A stretch of 64,000 bases of DNA, from the NCBI RefSeq assembly GCF_910592395.1, contig NC_088313.1, positions 10,764,937 to 10,828,936 on the forward strand, written 5' to 3'. The stretch comes from Lineus longissimus (lineage: Eukaryota; Nemertea; Pilidiophora; Heteronemertea; Lineidae). Both the position numbers and the translations under genes were made by a program. Shown one piece after another: positions 1 to 10,650 of this stretch. Under the pieces are notes generated by a model. It saw only the letters and a list, made by a program, of their open reading frames with translations. It did not search any database and had not been told where the DNA came from. Position 1 is the stretch's first letter. Each line of letters opens with the position of its first letter.

Positions 1-323
1 GTCCATGTGCATGTTATTAGTTCCACCTACGCTGCATGAAGACAAGGACTCCACTCTTTGACGTCACCACACAACTCCTTGACGTCATCACACACCCCAC
101 TACTGCAACGGCAATAGAAATGACTTTACGTCATAATACCAGGGTGACGTCAACTCAGTACTTCAGCATGCACTGATATAGCAAGAAGGTCTTTCGCATC
201 AGCACTTCTGCGTGCTAGACGTTATAGCTTCACGTTGCCTCATAATAACGTTACCGACACACACTTGGCCCTTGCCTTCACCTATCCATTTCAGCTGAGC
301 GCCAGGCCCTTGGGCCTCTTGTT
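1..323. repeat. Direct repeat, copy 1, with CRE-like sites
   Basis: This segment recurs with a few small differences at 754-1,080. It may start left of the window. It holds three perfect CRE/ATF palindromes TGACGTCA at 59-66, 80-87 and 145-152, and a related TTACGTCATAA near 126. The two copies are separated by about 430 bp, which is the geometry of a small terminal-repeat element or a local tandem duplication. The ends are not the TG...CA expected of an LTR, so I do not call it one. Confidence 0.75.
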
Positions 324-753
324 ATTCAGTCAGTGTTAATTTCTCTTCTCTTTTTTTACAGATTAACTGTTGTTGGTTATTGCAAGAGGAGTCGTTGGCA
401 CATTTCAAGTCCAGGAAAGCACTTGCTGTTCCCACATTCAGAGTTAGGTGTGCTTACTCGTTTTACTGCTTTCCATTCCCGGAGAGCGTTATCAAATATC
501 TGCCGCAAGGCAACAAATATCTGCCGCAAGGCGCTTCAAATATCTGCCGAAAGGCATCAAATATCTGCCGCACCAATAAAGTTCATTTTGTTAACCAACT
601 CTTTATCTTCTTTTCTTCACATACAAAAAAGACCGTCCCAAACATTTGGCTGCATCCACTTCATCAATGTCCAGACAACAGTCGGTTCATTTGACCATTG
701 TAAAGCACCAGGCCCCACCTCACAAAATACACTGTAATAATTATGTACCTTGT
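324..753 (+). other. Spacer with splice-acceptor-like site and 20-bp tandem repeat
   Basis: This stretch lies between the two direct-repeat copies. A pyrimidine-rich tract ends in ACAG at about 361, a good splice-acceptor look-alike, and an AATAAAG poly(A)-type signal lies at about 574. Between 491 and 574 a unit of about 20 bp, core AAATATCTGCCG, is repeated four times. Overlapping reading frames across it show no recognisable protein. It could be a terminal noncoding exon or simply repeat DNA. Confidence 0.35.
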
Positions 754-1080
754 GTCCATGTGCATGTTATTAGTTCCACCTACGCTGCATGAAGACAATG
801 ACTCCACTATTTGACATCACGTACCACACAACTCCTTGACGTCATCACACACCCAACTACTGCAACGGCAATAGAAATGACTTTACGTCATAATAGCAGG
901 GTGACGTCAACTCAGTACTTCAGCATGCACTGATATAGCAAGAAGGTCTTTCGCATCAGCACTTCTGCGTGCTAGACGTTATAGCTTCACGTTGCCTCAT
1001 AATAACGGTACCGACACACACTTGGCCCTTGCCTTCACCTAGCCATTTCAGCTGAGCGCCAGGCCCTTGGGCCTCTTGTT
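754..1080. repeat. Direct repeat, copy 2, with CRE-like sites
   Basis: Second copy of the segment at 1-323. CRE palindromes are kept at 837-844 and 902-909. The first site of copy 1 is here degraded to TGACATCACGT. Both copies end at the same CTCTTGTT. Confidence 0.75.
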
Positions 1081-1234
1081 GAAATATTTGATTGTGATGA
1101 TGGTGTATTGTACTAGGCCTTGCATGCTCCCAACGTGTGGCATATTTCACATTGATACTACCAGTATCAATTACAAAAAAATAGATTGTGAGTAACAATA
1201 GGCCTACAAACAATGCTACATGTCATGAGGGTGG

Positions 1235-1435
1235 GAACGGGGAAGGGGGGGTAACTGTCTCGACGTCCCGTTAGGAAAAAAGGCTTATCCCGTTTCCCAA
1301 TACGCAATTTTAGCCGAATCGTGACGCAAAACACGGCTTGTCTCGAATCCCGCTAAAATAAGGGTGTCTATCCCGAATCCCGACAGTTATTTTCGGCCCA
1401 TCCCAGTGTCCCGAAAATACCCGTTCTCCCCCTCA
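1235..1435. repeat. Dispersed repeat with CCCGAATCCCG motifs
   Basis: A run of related words of the type TCCCGAATCCCG and TCCCGACAG lies within 200 bp and starts next to a G-rich tract. This internally repetitive composition looks like a small interspersed element, but no terminal inverted repeat or target duplication could be fixed by eye. Confidence 0.3.
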
Positions 1436-1439
1436 TACA

Positions 1440-2290
1440 TAGTAGACCATATTGTCACATTGATGTTTTCTTTCATTACAGTTAGACTTCGAGATCTACA
1501 TTTTCGACAAAGGCCTGGTGTAATATTATTACGTACTTGATGAAGGTAATATTAATTTCTTCAAATTTGAAGCATGACGTTTATGGAGTACCAGCACAAC
1601 TTCATTGACTGCTACGTGGCGCTGGTGGAAACTAAGGTATTGCATCGCTCATATCACTTGAAAAAAACATTTACCCTAGTTACGACCAAAGCTGCTTAGC
1701 AGAGGGCGATACCTCATCAGGAGCGCCACAATCATATCATTGGTGTGAAAGCATTTGTATGAAGTTTTTCAGTTCTCAATGTGTTCGAAACCTTAATTGT
1801 GAATTTGTGCACTTCGAATTCAAATTTACGTCACTACGTTAGTTTGACATCCATTGATGTCACGGTAATTTCACTGTTATGCTGTGCTGCTTTCAGGTTT
1901 AATGACACGAATGAGTACAAGTACATTACATTTTTCGACGAAGGCCTTCTGTAATTTCATACGCTTCTTACGGTTAGTATTGATTCATAATTTCTAGTAA
2001 AAAAGTTAATTTTGAAAGTGAAAAATATGTTACAATACAATAGACCTGCAAATACCATATACGCAAGTTTTGAACAAATATCACACATATTCCCCAGTTG
2101 ACTTGTGATGATATTGATAATGGTGGTGGTGGTGTTATCATGTACATGGCTTCTAACGTACTGTTTTCTTTTCAGCAACATTCAATAGATTTATTTACTG
2201 TATTATCAATTCGACCAAGGCGAATTCGACACTTCAATTACACAAGGTTAGTAACTTTTGTTCACAAAATCCAAATGGAGGCAAATACAG
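1440..2290. other. No gene recognised
   Basis: AT-rich DNA. The only structure seen is a repeated word of the type ACATTTTCGAC(A/G)AAGGCCT near 1,498 and 1,928, which suggests an old tandem duplication. No coding signal was found. Confidence 0.4.
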
Positions 2291-2820
2291 AACAATCAAA
2301 CTTAGTCATTCCAGTCAGTTACTGAAGCACAGTGAAAACTGTCGGGAGCAGTGCAACTGATGGCATGTCAAACTTCCAGTGACTGTCCCTGTCCATATAT
2401 TTCAAGACAGTACAAATCTTGTAATCATTTTGTTTATGCAATGTACGTTATTATGTATCATTTCAGCACAATCAAACTTAGTCATTCCAGTCAGTTACTG
2501 AAGCACAGCGAAAACTGTCTGAATTAGTGCTGCTGATGGCATGTAATTACTCTACTACCACTACCAGTGGCAGTCAATGTCCAAATATTTTCAAGTGTGC
2601 GAAATTAGTACTCGTCTACTTCTTAGTGTTATTTGAATGCAATGTATGTTATAAAAATATTTTTTCAACACTATATCAACATTCTCATTCCTGTCAGTTT
2701 CTGAAAATCAGCTAAAGCAATCGCTACCAATGCAGCTGATAACAGCAATTCTTTTTGTTCCCAATGCCCATCCATGACAATATATTTCACGCATGTGACA
2801 ATCATGTAATCATCCTGTTT
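2291..2820. repeat. Diverged tandem repeat, about 3 units
   Basis: Three related units begin near 2,307, 2,483 and 2,686, each with a version of CATTCCAGTCAGTTACTGAA, followed by a CAGCTGAT/CAACTGAT block and an AATCATGTAATCAT-like block. Unit length is about 175-200 bp. The units are clearly diverged, so the array is old. Confidence 0.6.
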
Positions 2821-3565
2821 TTTGTGTTCTATTCATGCAATAAATAAATTCAGTATTTTCAAATCATTGGTGCTACAAAACTATTCTCATTATAGATTAT
2901 TCATATTTTATAAAATGCTGTCATGTCAAATTTTGTGTCCTATAAATCATAATGAAGTCGGCATTTTATATACAACTTTTGTACTCCTCCTAAATAAACA
3001 TACGAATCTTGTTTTATGTAAACTTTGTATATGTGACCCGTCACAGCAAAACCAGGCGCATGTCGCTCTGAGCTTGGCAGGTTGAGACGGACTGTTCTAA
3101 TCTTTCATTAGCGACACCATTTCTTACCAGAGTGCCTCCTTCATTCATACATCTTGTACTTTAACTCAAGATACCCATCTTTGAATATTTTTAGTATACC
3201 AAGTACTACAATGTCAATGTATTGAAGTCATGTTCTTGTAGTGTTATTGGCTTTCTATTATCTTGTCAAAATACCACTTGGTTCTCGCAAAATCTCAATA
3301 AAAACAAATGCTATTGCATGTATTGCATATTCTAACAGCTATCCACTGTATCGATTTATCCATCATCTGTACTATTTGTCACAAAAATGTTATATTATGT
3401 AAATCATATTTCATTACATAATGCACACTGCCAATTACTGCTGAACCATTCATATGTCATTTAAATAAATAATTTTCAACTTTTTAAAACCGTCTTATAG
3501 TACTGTTCTTGTCACTTAGCTGAACCAATTGCTCTATAGCATGAAATTTCCAGAAATGCCCCAGG
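2821..3565. other. No gene recognised
   Basis: AT-rich DNA with several AATAAA words and no coding signal. A less AT-rich word beginning GTGACCCGTCACAGC at 3,033 looks like part of a dispersed repeat, but it could not be assigned to a family. Confidence 0.35.
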
Positions 3566-3569
3566 GACT

Positions 3570-3815
3570 GAAAAGTGCTGTTTTAACAGAGAGGTGTCCT
3601 AAACTGAGAAGTCGAGTTGAATGGAAACAACCAATTTGGAACCAAAAACTACTGTCCTTATTAAAGAGGTTGTCCTCAATTGAAAGGTGTCCACAAAAAG
3701 TAGGTCCACTGTATATGAAAGTACAAACCCTGGTACATGTAGTGACATCATCTACTCCTCGATGTGGACACCTGCAAATGCAGCGACAATGTCACATCAG
3801 TTATTTAATTCATCG
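3570..3815 (+). mobile_element. pogo/Tigger-like MITE fragment, copy a
   Basis: The segment contains words of the type GAGAGGTGTCCT, TGTCCTTATTAAAGAGG and the end GGTCCACTGTA followed by TA. Read in reverse, the end is of the CAGTGGAACCTC class typical of pogo/Tigger-type Tc1-mariner elements. A diverged copy lies at 4,000-4,220, including shared flanking DNA (AACCCTGG and ATGTCACA blocks), so the element was duplicated together with its flank. No transposase is present. Confidence 0.5.
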
Positions 3816-3999
3816 TCCTTTGTGCAGATGGCACCACCCATCAAACATGTTGGTGACGAATAGTGTCGCAGCATTTCGTCACCGAGCTTTCACGAAAATG
3901 CACTGTCATTCATTCAGCCATAAGTGTAAGACTGTAGGGTTGTTTCCAACCAAAACATGTTCGAAATGTGTCAAGCATTCGGAACACCCAAAGACTGAT

Positions 4000-4220
4000 T
4001 AGAGAAGTCAAAATTGAATGGAAACAACCAATTTGGAACCAAAACTAGTGTCCTTATTGGAAAGGTTGTCTTTAATAGAGAGGTGTCTACTAACGGAGGT
4101 TCCACTGTATATAATGTAGGAACCCTGGTTGTGACATTGTCCACTCCTCCAGCTGCACACCACCAAATCCACAACAATGTCACACCAGTTATTTAGTTCA
4201 TCATGCTTATGGTCATTGTA
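4000..4220 (+). mobile_element. pogo/Tigger-like MITE fragment, copy b
   Basis: This copy has a better preserved right end, GGAGGTTCCACTGTA at about 4,096-4,110, next to TATA. It shares the interior with copy a (GAATGGAAACAACCAATTTG) and about 100 bp beyond the element. Related ends occur in the segmental duplication at about 12,415 and 36,545. Confidence 0.55.
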
Positions 4221-5755
4221 CTTTCATCATACACGGTTTCAATAAACGATTTGTAATTTGTAAATTATAAATTTCACTAATAATTTGACGCCGCCAATTC
4301 CACTGGTCTTCGAAATACGTAAGCTACACTGTTGACGACTATGACACTCCTCACAAACCACATTGTGAATCAGACGCCGATAGGCTTGTCAAATTTGCTA
4401 CCAGCAAATTTCGGAATTCTAGTTTTGTTTGGATTTGCTATTCTAAATTGTTCATGAAATCTTTTGATCCAAGATATTAATCCCCAAGAGAATCTTTAAT
4501 GGAATAAAAGCTGTATCTTTTTGTATTAAACAAACAAATCAAACCAACCGCATCGAGTACTGAGTAGTACTGCTAATTTTTCACTGAATTCTTTTTAAAA
4601 AATAAATTGTTCAATGAAAAGTGTGAATGAATGTCTAGTATCATTCAGGTTTGCACCATTTTTTCTTTTGGTTTTTATTGCAAGAGACTGTTTAAGCAAA
4701 AAAAAATTATATATGAAAAAATATTCAACAACACAACTAACGACACCTAGCCCTTTACTATTTCCAAATCAGTCCCTGACCCAAATATTTATTCCTTATG
4801 GCCAATCACATTACCAACTTGGATTAGCCTTGGCCATCTGACACCTTTGTTTGATTGTTTGGAGCGACAAAAACATAGCCAACCGCCAAAGAATGTGTGG
4901 GAGTGTTACATAAAACCACTACCTGTCACATTTTATGCCTTCCAATGCTTGCTTGCTATGCTTCGCCTGTAGTGCAGGCTGAACATTCATTGCAGCAAGG
5001 TGCACATGGTTTTTGCTCGAATTTTGACTTATTTCAAGACTGAAATAGCAAAATAACTTGTGTTTAGCACAAATCTTCTACAAGGTGGGTATCACCATCT
5101 GTCTAAAGGAATCTTGACGTTATTCATGTTTTATTTTTGTAACCCAATGGATTTTTGAAGAGGGCAACTTGTCTTTGTATTTTCCCCTTGTATTTTTCAA
5201 AGGCAGAGAAAGAATCTACTTCCAAGAACCATTTTAAGGGTTGCCAAAAAGCACAATGGCACTAGGCCTATGACCCATCATACCACCAAAACATGAACTG
5301 CCCAGCATCAATTTGCTGTCGGTATCTGGAAGTGTAATTGAACAAACACCCTTTTGGTATATACAAAATATGAAATTTAAGTGCCATATTTGAATTTTGA
5401 TCTTGCCGAAATTTGGCGTACACAAAGAGGGACTTAGATTCATCCTTCAACAAAATAAGAACCATCTCAATTGAACAATGACAAAACATACGACCAATTG
5501 GTGAAATAATATAATTTGAACCCTGTCGGCCTGTGACCTTGAGAGGTTGGTCAAGTCAACAACCCCGATCATAATAGAACCCAAGAAATATGTAAAAATG
5601 CTTGAAATGAAAAATAAATGAAGTTCACAAAATTTTAGTCAATTTGTGCCCCTTAGGACAGCTATTCTGCTATAGGTCACTTGAGCCAAAAATGAAAAAA
5701 TGCTCTCAACTTAAGGAATTTGAAACTATGAATTTGTGCGAATTTATCATTACAG

Positions 5756-5799
5756 ATGATGCATACCTTGTCCACAATTGCAACGAAAGATTCTCGCTG
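5756..5799 (+). CDS. Possible small exon (NCN repeat exon 1)
   Basis: A short open segment lies between the acceptor TTATCATTACAG and the donor-like GGTATGG, and reads DDAYLVHNCNERFSL when joined in phase. A second segment with the same upstream sequence and a related peptide, DATNLVRNCNRRFLDEPQDD, follows at 6,385. The pair looks like a duplicated exon. Both segments are kept in the second duplication copy (near 28,495 and 29,140). The protein is not recognised, and the segments are short enough to be chance. Confidence 0.25.
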
Positions 5800-6057
5800 G
5801 TATGGGGTTACATGTAGGTATGTATAATATAGTATTAGATTTTTGCTTTCCAATTCATGCTTTTGCGCAAAAGAACTGGAGAGTACAATCGGGTCACTAA
5901 ATCAGGAGGCCATATTTGAAGCGGTGATGCCATCTCATTGGTTGCTAGTTAAGGGTTGATCACGAGTTTTGAGAAATGAAAGCTCACATTGTTTAAATAA
6001 GTACAAGGCCGCAGCTGTTGTTATGATGGTTCCATTGGATTTTACATACAATCTACT

Positions 6058-6214
6058 GGCTATTCTTACGACAGTCATATTCACAAAACCTAACCCAGAC
6101 CCTAACCCTTCCTCCTAGCACTAACCCAAACCCTAACCCTTCCCCAACACCAATCTCAACTCCCTAATTCCCAAAATTGCATAAATCATTGTTATAACTA
6201 GTCGTAAGAATGGC
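6058..6214. mobile_element. Small inverted-repeat element with telomere-like core
   Basis: The ends GGCTATTCTTACGAC and GTCGTAAGAATGGC form an imperfect inverted repeat about 155 bp apart. The interior is rich in CCCTAA words (AAACCCTAACCCTT), reminiscent of the animal telomere repeat. An equivalent copy lies at about 28,812-28,968 in the second duplication copy. The size and paired ends fit a MITE rather than a true interstitial telomere. Confidence 0.5.
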
Positions 6215-6384
6215 AAACTTGTATGAAATTAAAGGAATAAAGTCCATCAATTTCATGAAGGAAACGTAATTCATGACAAAAAATGATGTATTTCAACATC
6301 ATATTTAGGCAGTAATTTCATGACTGAAAACACTAGAATTGCTGTAATCGTGCATTATGCATTTGTTCCAATTTATCATTACAG

Positions 6385-6453
6385 ATGCCACAAACCTTGT
6401 CCGCAATTGCAACCGAAGATTTTTGGATGAACCGCAAGACGATCAGATGAAGG
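6385..6453 (+). CDS. Possible small exon (NCN repeat exon 2)
   Basis: This is the partner of 5,756-5,799. It lies between TTATCATTACAG and the donor-like GGGTATGC. The shared peptide core is LVRNCN or LVHNCN followed by RRF or ERF. The copy at about 29,140 keeps the frame with two amino-acid changes. No family is recognised. Confidence 0.25.
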
Positions 6454-7078
6454 GTATGCATCAAGTAACAACTTGCCCAAATTGTTGATTGGGTTGCCAC
6501 TGTCAATTTTCTTTAACCGTTATTAGAATAAAATATTCAAACAGTGAAATAGTAAAACAAAGCTATTGAAGGCCTCAAGTGAAAAGTCAATCCCCAAATG
6601 TGTCACTCTAAGTTACAGCAATCTGCTAGCAAGCTGAAGCATTAACTGACAATGCTAATGGCAGATTTGCCTGCATTCAGTGCTTTGGTTTCAAAGCAAT
6701 ATCACGTGTTGAAAAATGATAGACGCCATACACTGACAGTTGAATATTGTAAGTATGACCAGTGAAAGATATAACAAACCAATAAGCAAGTCAAACACTT
6801 GTCAAAGACCAAGCCTTGTCAATGAAGTATATGAACTAATACTGAAATTTAAAAAATATCGCAAATCACATACAACTTTTATCCCAATTGCAAGGACATT
6901 TTCATGTGCACTTTTCTGAGAGAACAAGGATTCAAAACTATATTTTTATAAAATGCACAAATAAAGCCACTGCTACAATTTACATGAAGTTTTGAACATT
7001 TTATATAGATTGACAGTGACGCCTCCATCAGCAATTCATGCCAGTGGATGTTCAAAAGTCGTATCCACAGTATATGAT

Positions 7079-7110
7079 GTGTGTGTGCGTGCGTGTGTGT
7101 GTGTGTGTTT
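7079..7110. repeat. (TG)n microsatellite
   Basis: A TG/CG dinucleotide run. The matching place in the other duplication copy (about 29,836-29,860) has a shorter run, so the locus has changed length since the duplication. Confidence 0.8.
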
Positions 7111-7254
7111 GAGACGGGATAGGAAAAGGGTGCGGGAGGTCATGTGGGGGGGGGCCTATGGAGTATGGTGACCGTTGTGAGAGTTGGAAGTGTGTCTGAT
7201 CACTGTCTTGCTCATTTTGTAGATCTTGTTGTTATTCTAGTTGTTAGAGTAGTT

Positions 7255-7305
7255 ATCGTAGTTATCTAGCTATCGTAGTTATCTAGCTATCGTAGTTATC
7301 TAGCT
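7255..7305. repeat. 17-bp tandem repeat, 3 units
   Basis: The unit ATCGTAGTTATCTAGCT is repeated three times. The matching place at 30,003-30,036 has two units, a copy-number difference between the duplicates. Confidence 0.85.
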
Positions 7306-7845
7306 ATAATAGTTGTAATTCTTTTGGTTCCTGCTTATCATCTATTTAACCTATTCAGCTTTCAGTTGTCCAGGCCAGGCCAGGTGACCAATGACGATGA
7401 TAGATCGGGTTCGATTCAAGCTATACGCTTGGTGTATTCGGTTGTCGTGTCTGGCGACTGAGTCTAACTCACGTCCAAAGCACGGTGACTGGGTCCCAGG
7501 CATGCTTGCCACTTTGTTCTGCGGTCCTCATCTAAGTTTCGACGGTGATGACATGGACTTAGGTTCAAAGTACGTGTTCCCCTTGAGTCATTGTGGTTGA
7601 TTGATGGGGGAAATTAACGATTGCGTGTCGCTAGTCATTCACAATATCCCCTGTTGAAGAGTGTTGGCGGGATAAGTCTTACGACTGTTAACAATAGTAA
7701 GCAATAGCTGGCCAGCGATCCCCTACCTGATCTCGAGGGGGATGGAATGACTGGGGTTAGAGGCCTGTTGTTAACCTGCGGAATTTCGTCGGACGAAATG
7801 TCAGGCGTGTCCGTGTGGGACTTGTGCTAAACCAGTTTAGTACTA

Positions 7846-9498
7846 ATGACGAAGACCTTGGGTCCTTTGAATAACAACAGTGTTCTCAACCTCCTTGTGC
7901 CTCTCAAAGCTAACGTATATATACCCGCTGAAATCGACAAGACGGCGATGAAGAAGGAGAGCCGGCCTCCAGCTCGAGAGCCGAGAAGACACTGGATCGA
8001 CCTGAAGAATATGTTGCTGCCAATGTTGGAGCCATACAGGGTAAGTATCACTTAGTCGTCAGTTACGTCTGGATTAAAAGAAACATTACAAAGATGTTAA
8101 AATGATGTTAAAAAGTATCAATCTGACGTGCGTTTTCAATTTTTATACATATTGGGGTGCCACACTCAATTCTGTTCACACAGATTTGAAACCGCTTCAA
8201 CCAATTTGGTTCCAGAATACAATTGAATGTGCTGTATTGAATTCGCATTAACTGATTCTCATTGAAACGTGTAGTGTTGGCGTTAATACGTATCAAAACA
8301 GTCTATTCATTGGCAGGGGGCTTGCAGGTCACTAGCTTGTTCCTGTCTTGATTATCTTCTAATTACCACAAAGGGCAGGGACAAGACATTCATACGCGAA
8401 AGGCACGCTACTACAATACGCAGCAAGAGTTGCACTTTTCAAATCAAATTGCATGCTGATTAGACCAAGTGTGGTGTAGCCAATTCGTATTCCGGAGAGT
8501 GCTCTCTGGAAAACAGTTTTTAATTTGATCCAGTGTGAAAGTAGCATGCTGTAGAAACGCTCAGAAAAAATATAAACCCCTTAACCAAAAGTTTGATTAT
8601 TTTTAGGCAGCCCGAGCCAACATTGTACAAGGGCCACAAGGTCCAGGGCCTCAAGGACAAGGGACACAAGGACAAGGGACACAAGGACAAGGGACACAAA
8701 AGACGATGTTGCAATCTGCGGGGTGAGCATCACATAGTCCTGGTTGATATTATATCTACTCATGAAACAAAGTTCATTACTGTCCAACCAGGAGGGAAAA
8801 AAATCATATTTCATGTCTCCGAACCTGCACCCTGGTGGCCAAGTCATGAACTTTTATCCCCAAGTGAGACCACCTGACCGAGAGTGCTCAAGTTAACAGC
8901 CAAATGGGCAACATGACCTCGATGATCTTGATTAGTTGGACAAATCATGAGTTACATTTTATATATGGTTATTAGTAATATCAGACGTAAGGATGGACAT
9001 AAAAATCCAAGGCAATTTGGCCTGAGGAATAATGCCACTTGGGCAAGGATTGAAGCAGTGAATCGAGCAAAGAGTGTGGCCGATCAACATTTTTCCACAA
9101 GAAAATGCTGCCAACCAAAGACATCTTCACTTCACTTGATCCAGAAAATGGCCCGTGAGCATCTTTCCAACAGTGCCACTTTATAAAATGAAACGGCCAG
9201 GGCCATTGTGCTCACCTGTCGACATGGGAAAAAAATGGACTTGGACATGATGGGTGCTTTTGACTTCATTGATCATTTTTTAACCTTTGCCCCCTGGTGG
9301 CCACATTTGGAATCGAATTCTTAAAGCGAGAAACAACCATCTCACTCAAACGAAAACAAATAATCTTTTGGTTTCAATCTATTCATTTTGAGATAGGTCA
9401 TTGAATGTATTTTTCCTGTTATCTAGCCCTCTGCAGATTGAGATGATGGCTGTCGAGAAGACCCAACCACTCAACCAAGATCTACAATTCGTGCTATG
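7846..9498 (+). CDS. Candidate three-exon gene segment, unrecognised product (duplication copy 1)
   Basis: Three segments can be joined in one frame. Exon 1 (7,846-8,040) starts at ATG and ends at the strong donor GGGTAAGT. Exon 2 (8,607-8,722) follows TTTTTAG and ends at GGGTGAGC. Exon 3 (9,427-9,498) follows TTATCTAG and ends before GTAGAT. Exon 1 is basic in its second half (KKESRPPAREPRRHW). Exon 2 is Gln/Gly-rich, with three copies of the five-residue unit QGQGT from a 15-bp DNA repeat. Exon 3 reads PLQIEMMAVEKTQPLN. The frame survives in the second duplication copy. I do not recognise the protein; no domain is visible, and substitutions between copies show no clear bias to silent sites. 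It could be a real gene, a gene fragment or chance. Confidence 0.3.
8827..8838 (-). promoter_or_regulatory. CTCF-like motif
   Basis: GCACCCTGGTGG resembles the reverse complement of the core CTCF recognition sequence. Its counterpart in the second copy is at 31,550-31,561. This is a motif match only. Confidence 0.3.
9289..9300 (-). promoter_or_regulatory. CTCF-like motif (strong core match)
   Basis: GCCCCCTGGTGG is an exact match to the reverse-complement core (CCACCAGGGGGC) of the CTCF motif known from bilaterian animals. It is conserved in the second duplication copy at 32,012-32,023. The two CTCF-like motifs in each copy lie about 460 bp apart in the same orientation. Confidence 0.4.
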
Positions 9499-10646
9499 GT
9501 AGATGTGACTCTCAAAAGATTTTGGATGACGAAGGAATCCAATACATATATGGTAAATATAAACAGATGACAAGACAGTATATCATGAAATGGGTGAACA
9601 CGCCATGGGCCGAGTTCGTTTCATTTCCGGAGTAAAGTAGAGTCGCAAAATGGTGGATTTTATCCTCAAACTGTACAAGCAACCTCAGTTTGGAATTGAA
9701 TTGCAGATCAAGTGTCAATTAGTAAAGCGTTGTGGTCGTCGGTATTTTAGAAAATTAAGACAAGAACACATTTCTTAAATAACATCCAACCCCTTCCAGA
9801 AACTAGCGATGATTTTTGAAAAACCCACTTCAGCCCCCTTGTTTTGATCAACCCGATTATTCGGGCAGAGATGCGCTATGTTGACGATACCCCCATATAT
9901 TGCTTGAAGACTTCAGCAACTTCAGGGAGATTTCGCACGTTGGTTGGGAAACCTTGGACCTGCATATGCCATACTCGTGAAACCGAATGAACTCATCCCT
10001 AAAGTGTATTTACAGGGTGTGCCAAATAATATTCCATACGTTCTGTGGCTGGACTGAAAATAGACAGGCTGTTAGATTTTCCATCCATGGTTTTGTCTCT
10101 GCATTGCTCCTTACTAAACACAAACTGTGTCAAAAATAAAAGTGAAAGAGCCGCAGTTGTGCAGTTGTTTGGGTCTCTGACAAGTGGTCATGAGCTCCCA
10201 GGCTCACCAGTTGAAAATGCTCAGGTTGTAGTACTGATTGGGCAGCTAATCTGAATTCCAGTTCCACTGAAAGCTCTCAGCATAGACCGGGGTAAGAGTT
10301 AAAAGTAGGGTGACAATTTCAACCGTTGTTGATGTCGAGACTAGAAACCCGAAACTTGCAAGTTATACTTTTTGGACAGACAAGATATCAAGACGCGATG
10401 AGATAAGGGGCCGAGTGAGGGCTTGAACTTAAGGGGTACGCTGTTCATAATTACTGGTGGTCCAGGAAAATAGAATTGCAGTTATACATAATGCTGTAGA
10501 ACAGATATTATGCATACGTGTTTGCTGAAACTGGGTGCTTCTGGTATTTGTATTTCTATGCAACGGCAGTGCCAGAGCTGAAATCTATATTTAGTACATA
10601 TTTGTGCAATTGGAAATTTCAAATTCAATTACAAACTTCTCGTTTT

Positions 10647-10650
10647 TTAA
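10647..10650. other. Empty insertion site of the TTAA transposon
   Basis: This TTAA sits in the sequence CGTTTTTTAACGGTG. In the second duplication copy the matching place is interrupted by the 1.39 kb element at 33,304-34,700. This copy therefore shows the target before insertion. Confidence 0.75.

Noticed and set aside
1-1080. LTR retrotransposon with 325-bp LTRs
   Set aside because: The repeats lack TG...CA ends, no primer-binding site or polypurine tract was seen, and the 430-bp interior encodes nothing recognisable.
3529-4002. 157-codon plus-strand open frame as a gene
   Set aside because: It runs across a MITE and its duplicated flank, shows no domain, and its sequence is explained by the repeat.
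6080-6150. Interstitial telomere array
   Set aside because: CCCTAA words are few and interrupted, and they sit inside a small element bounded by inverted repeats.
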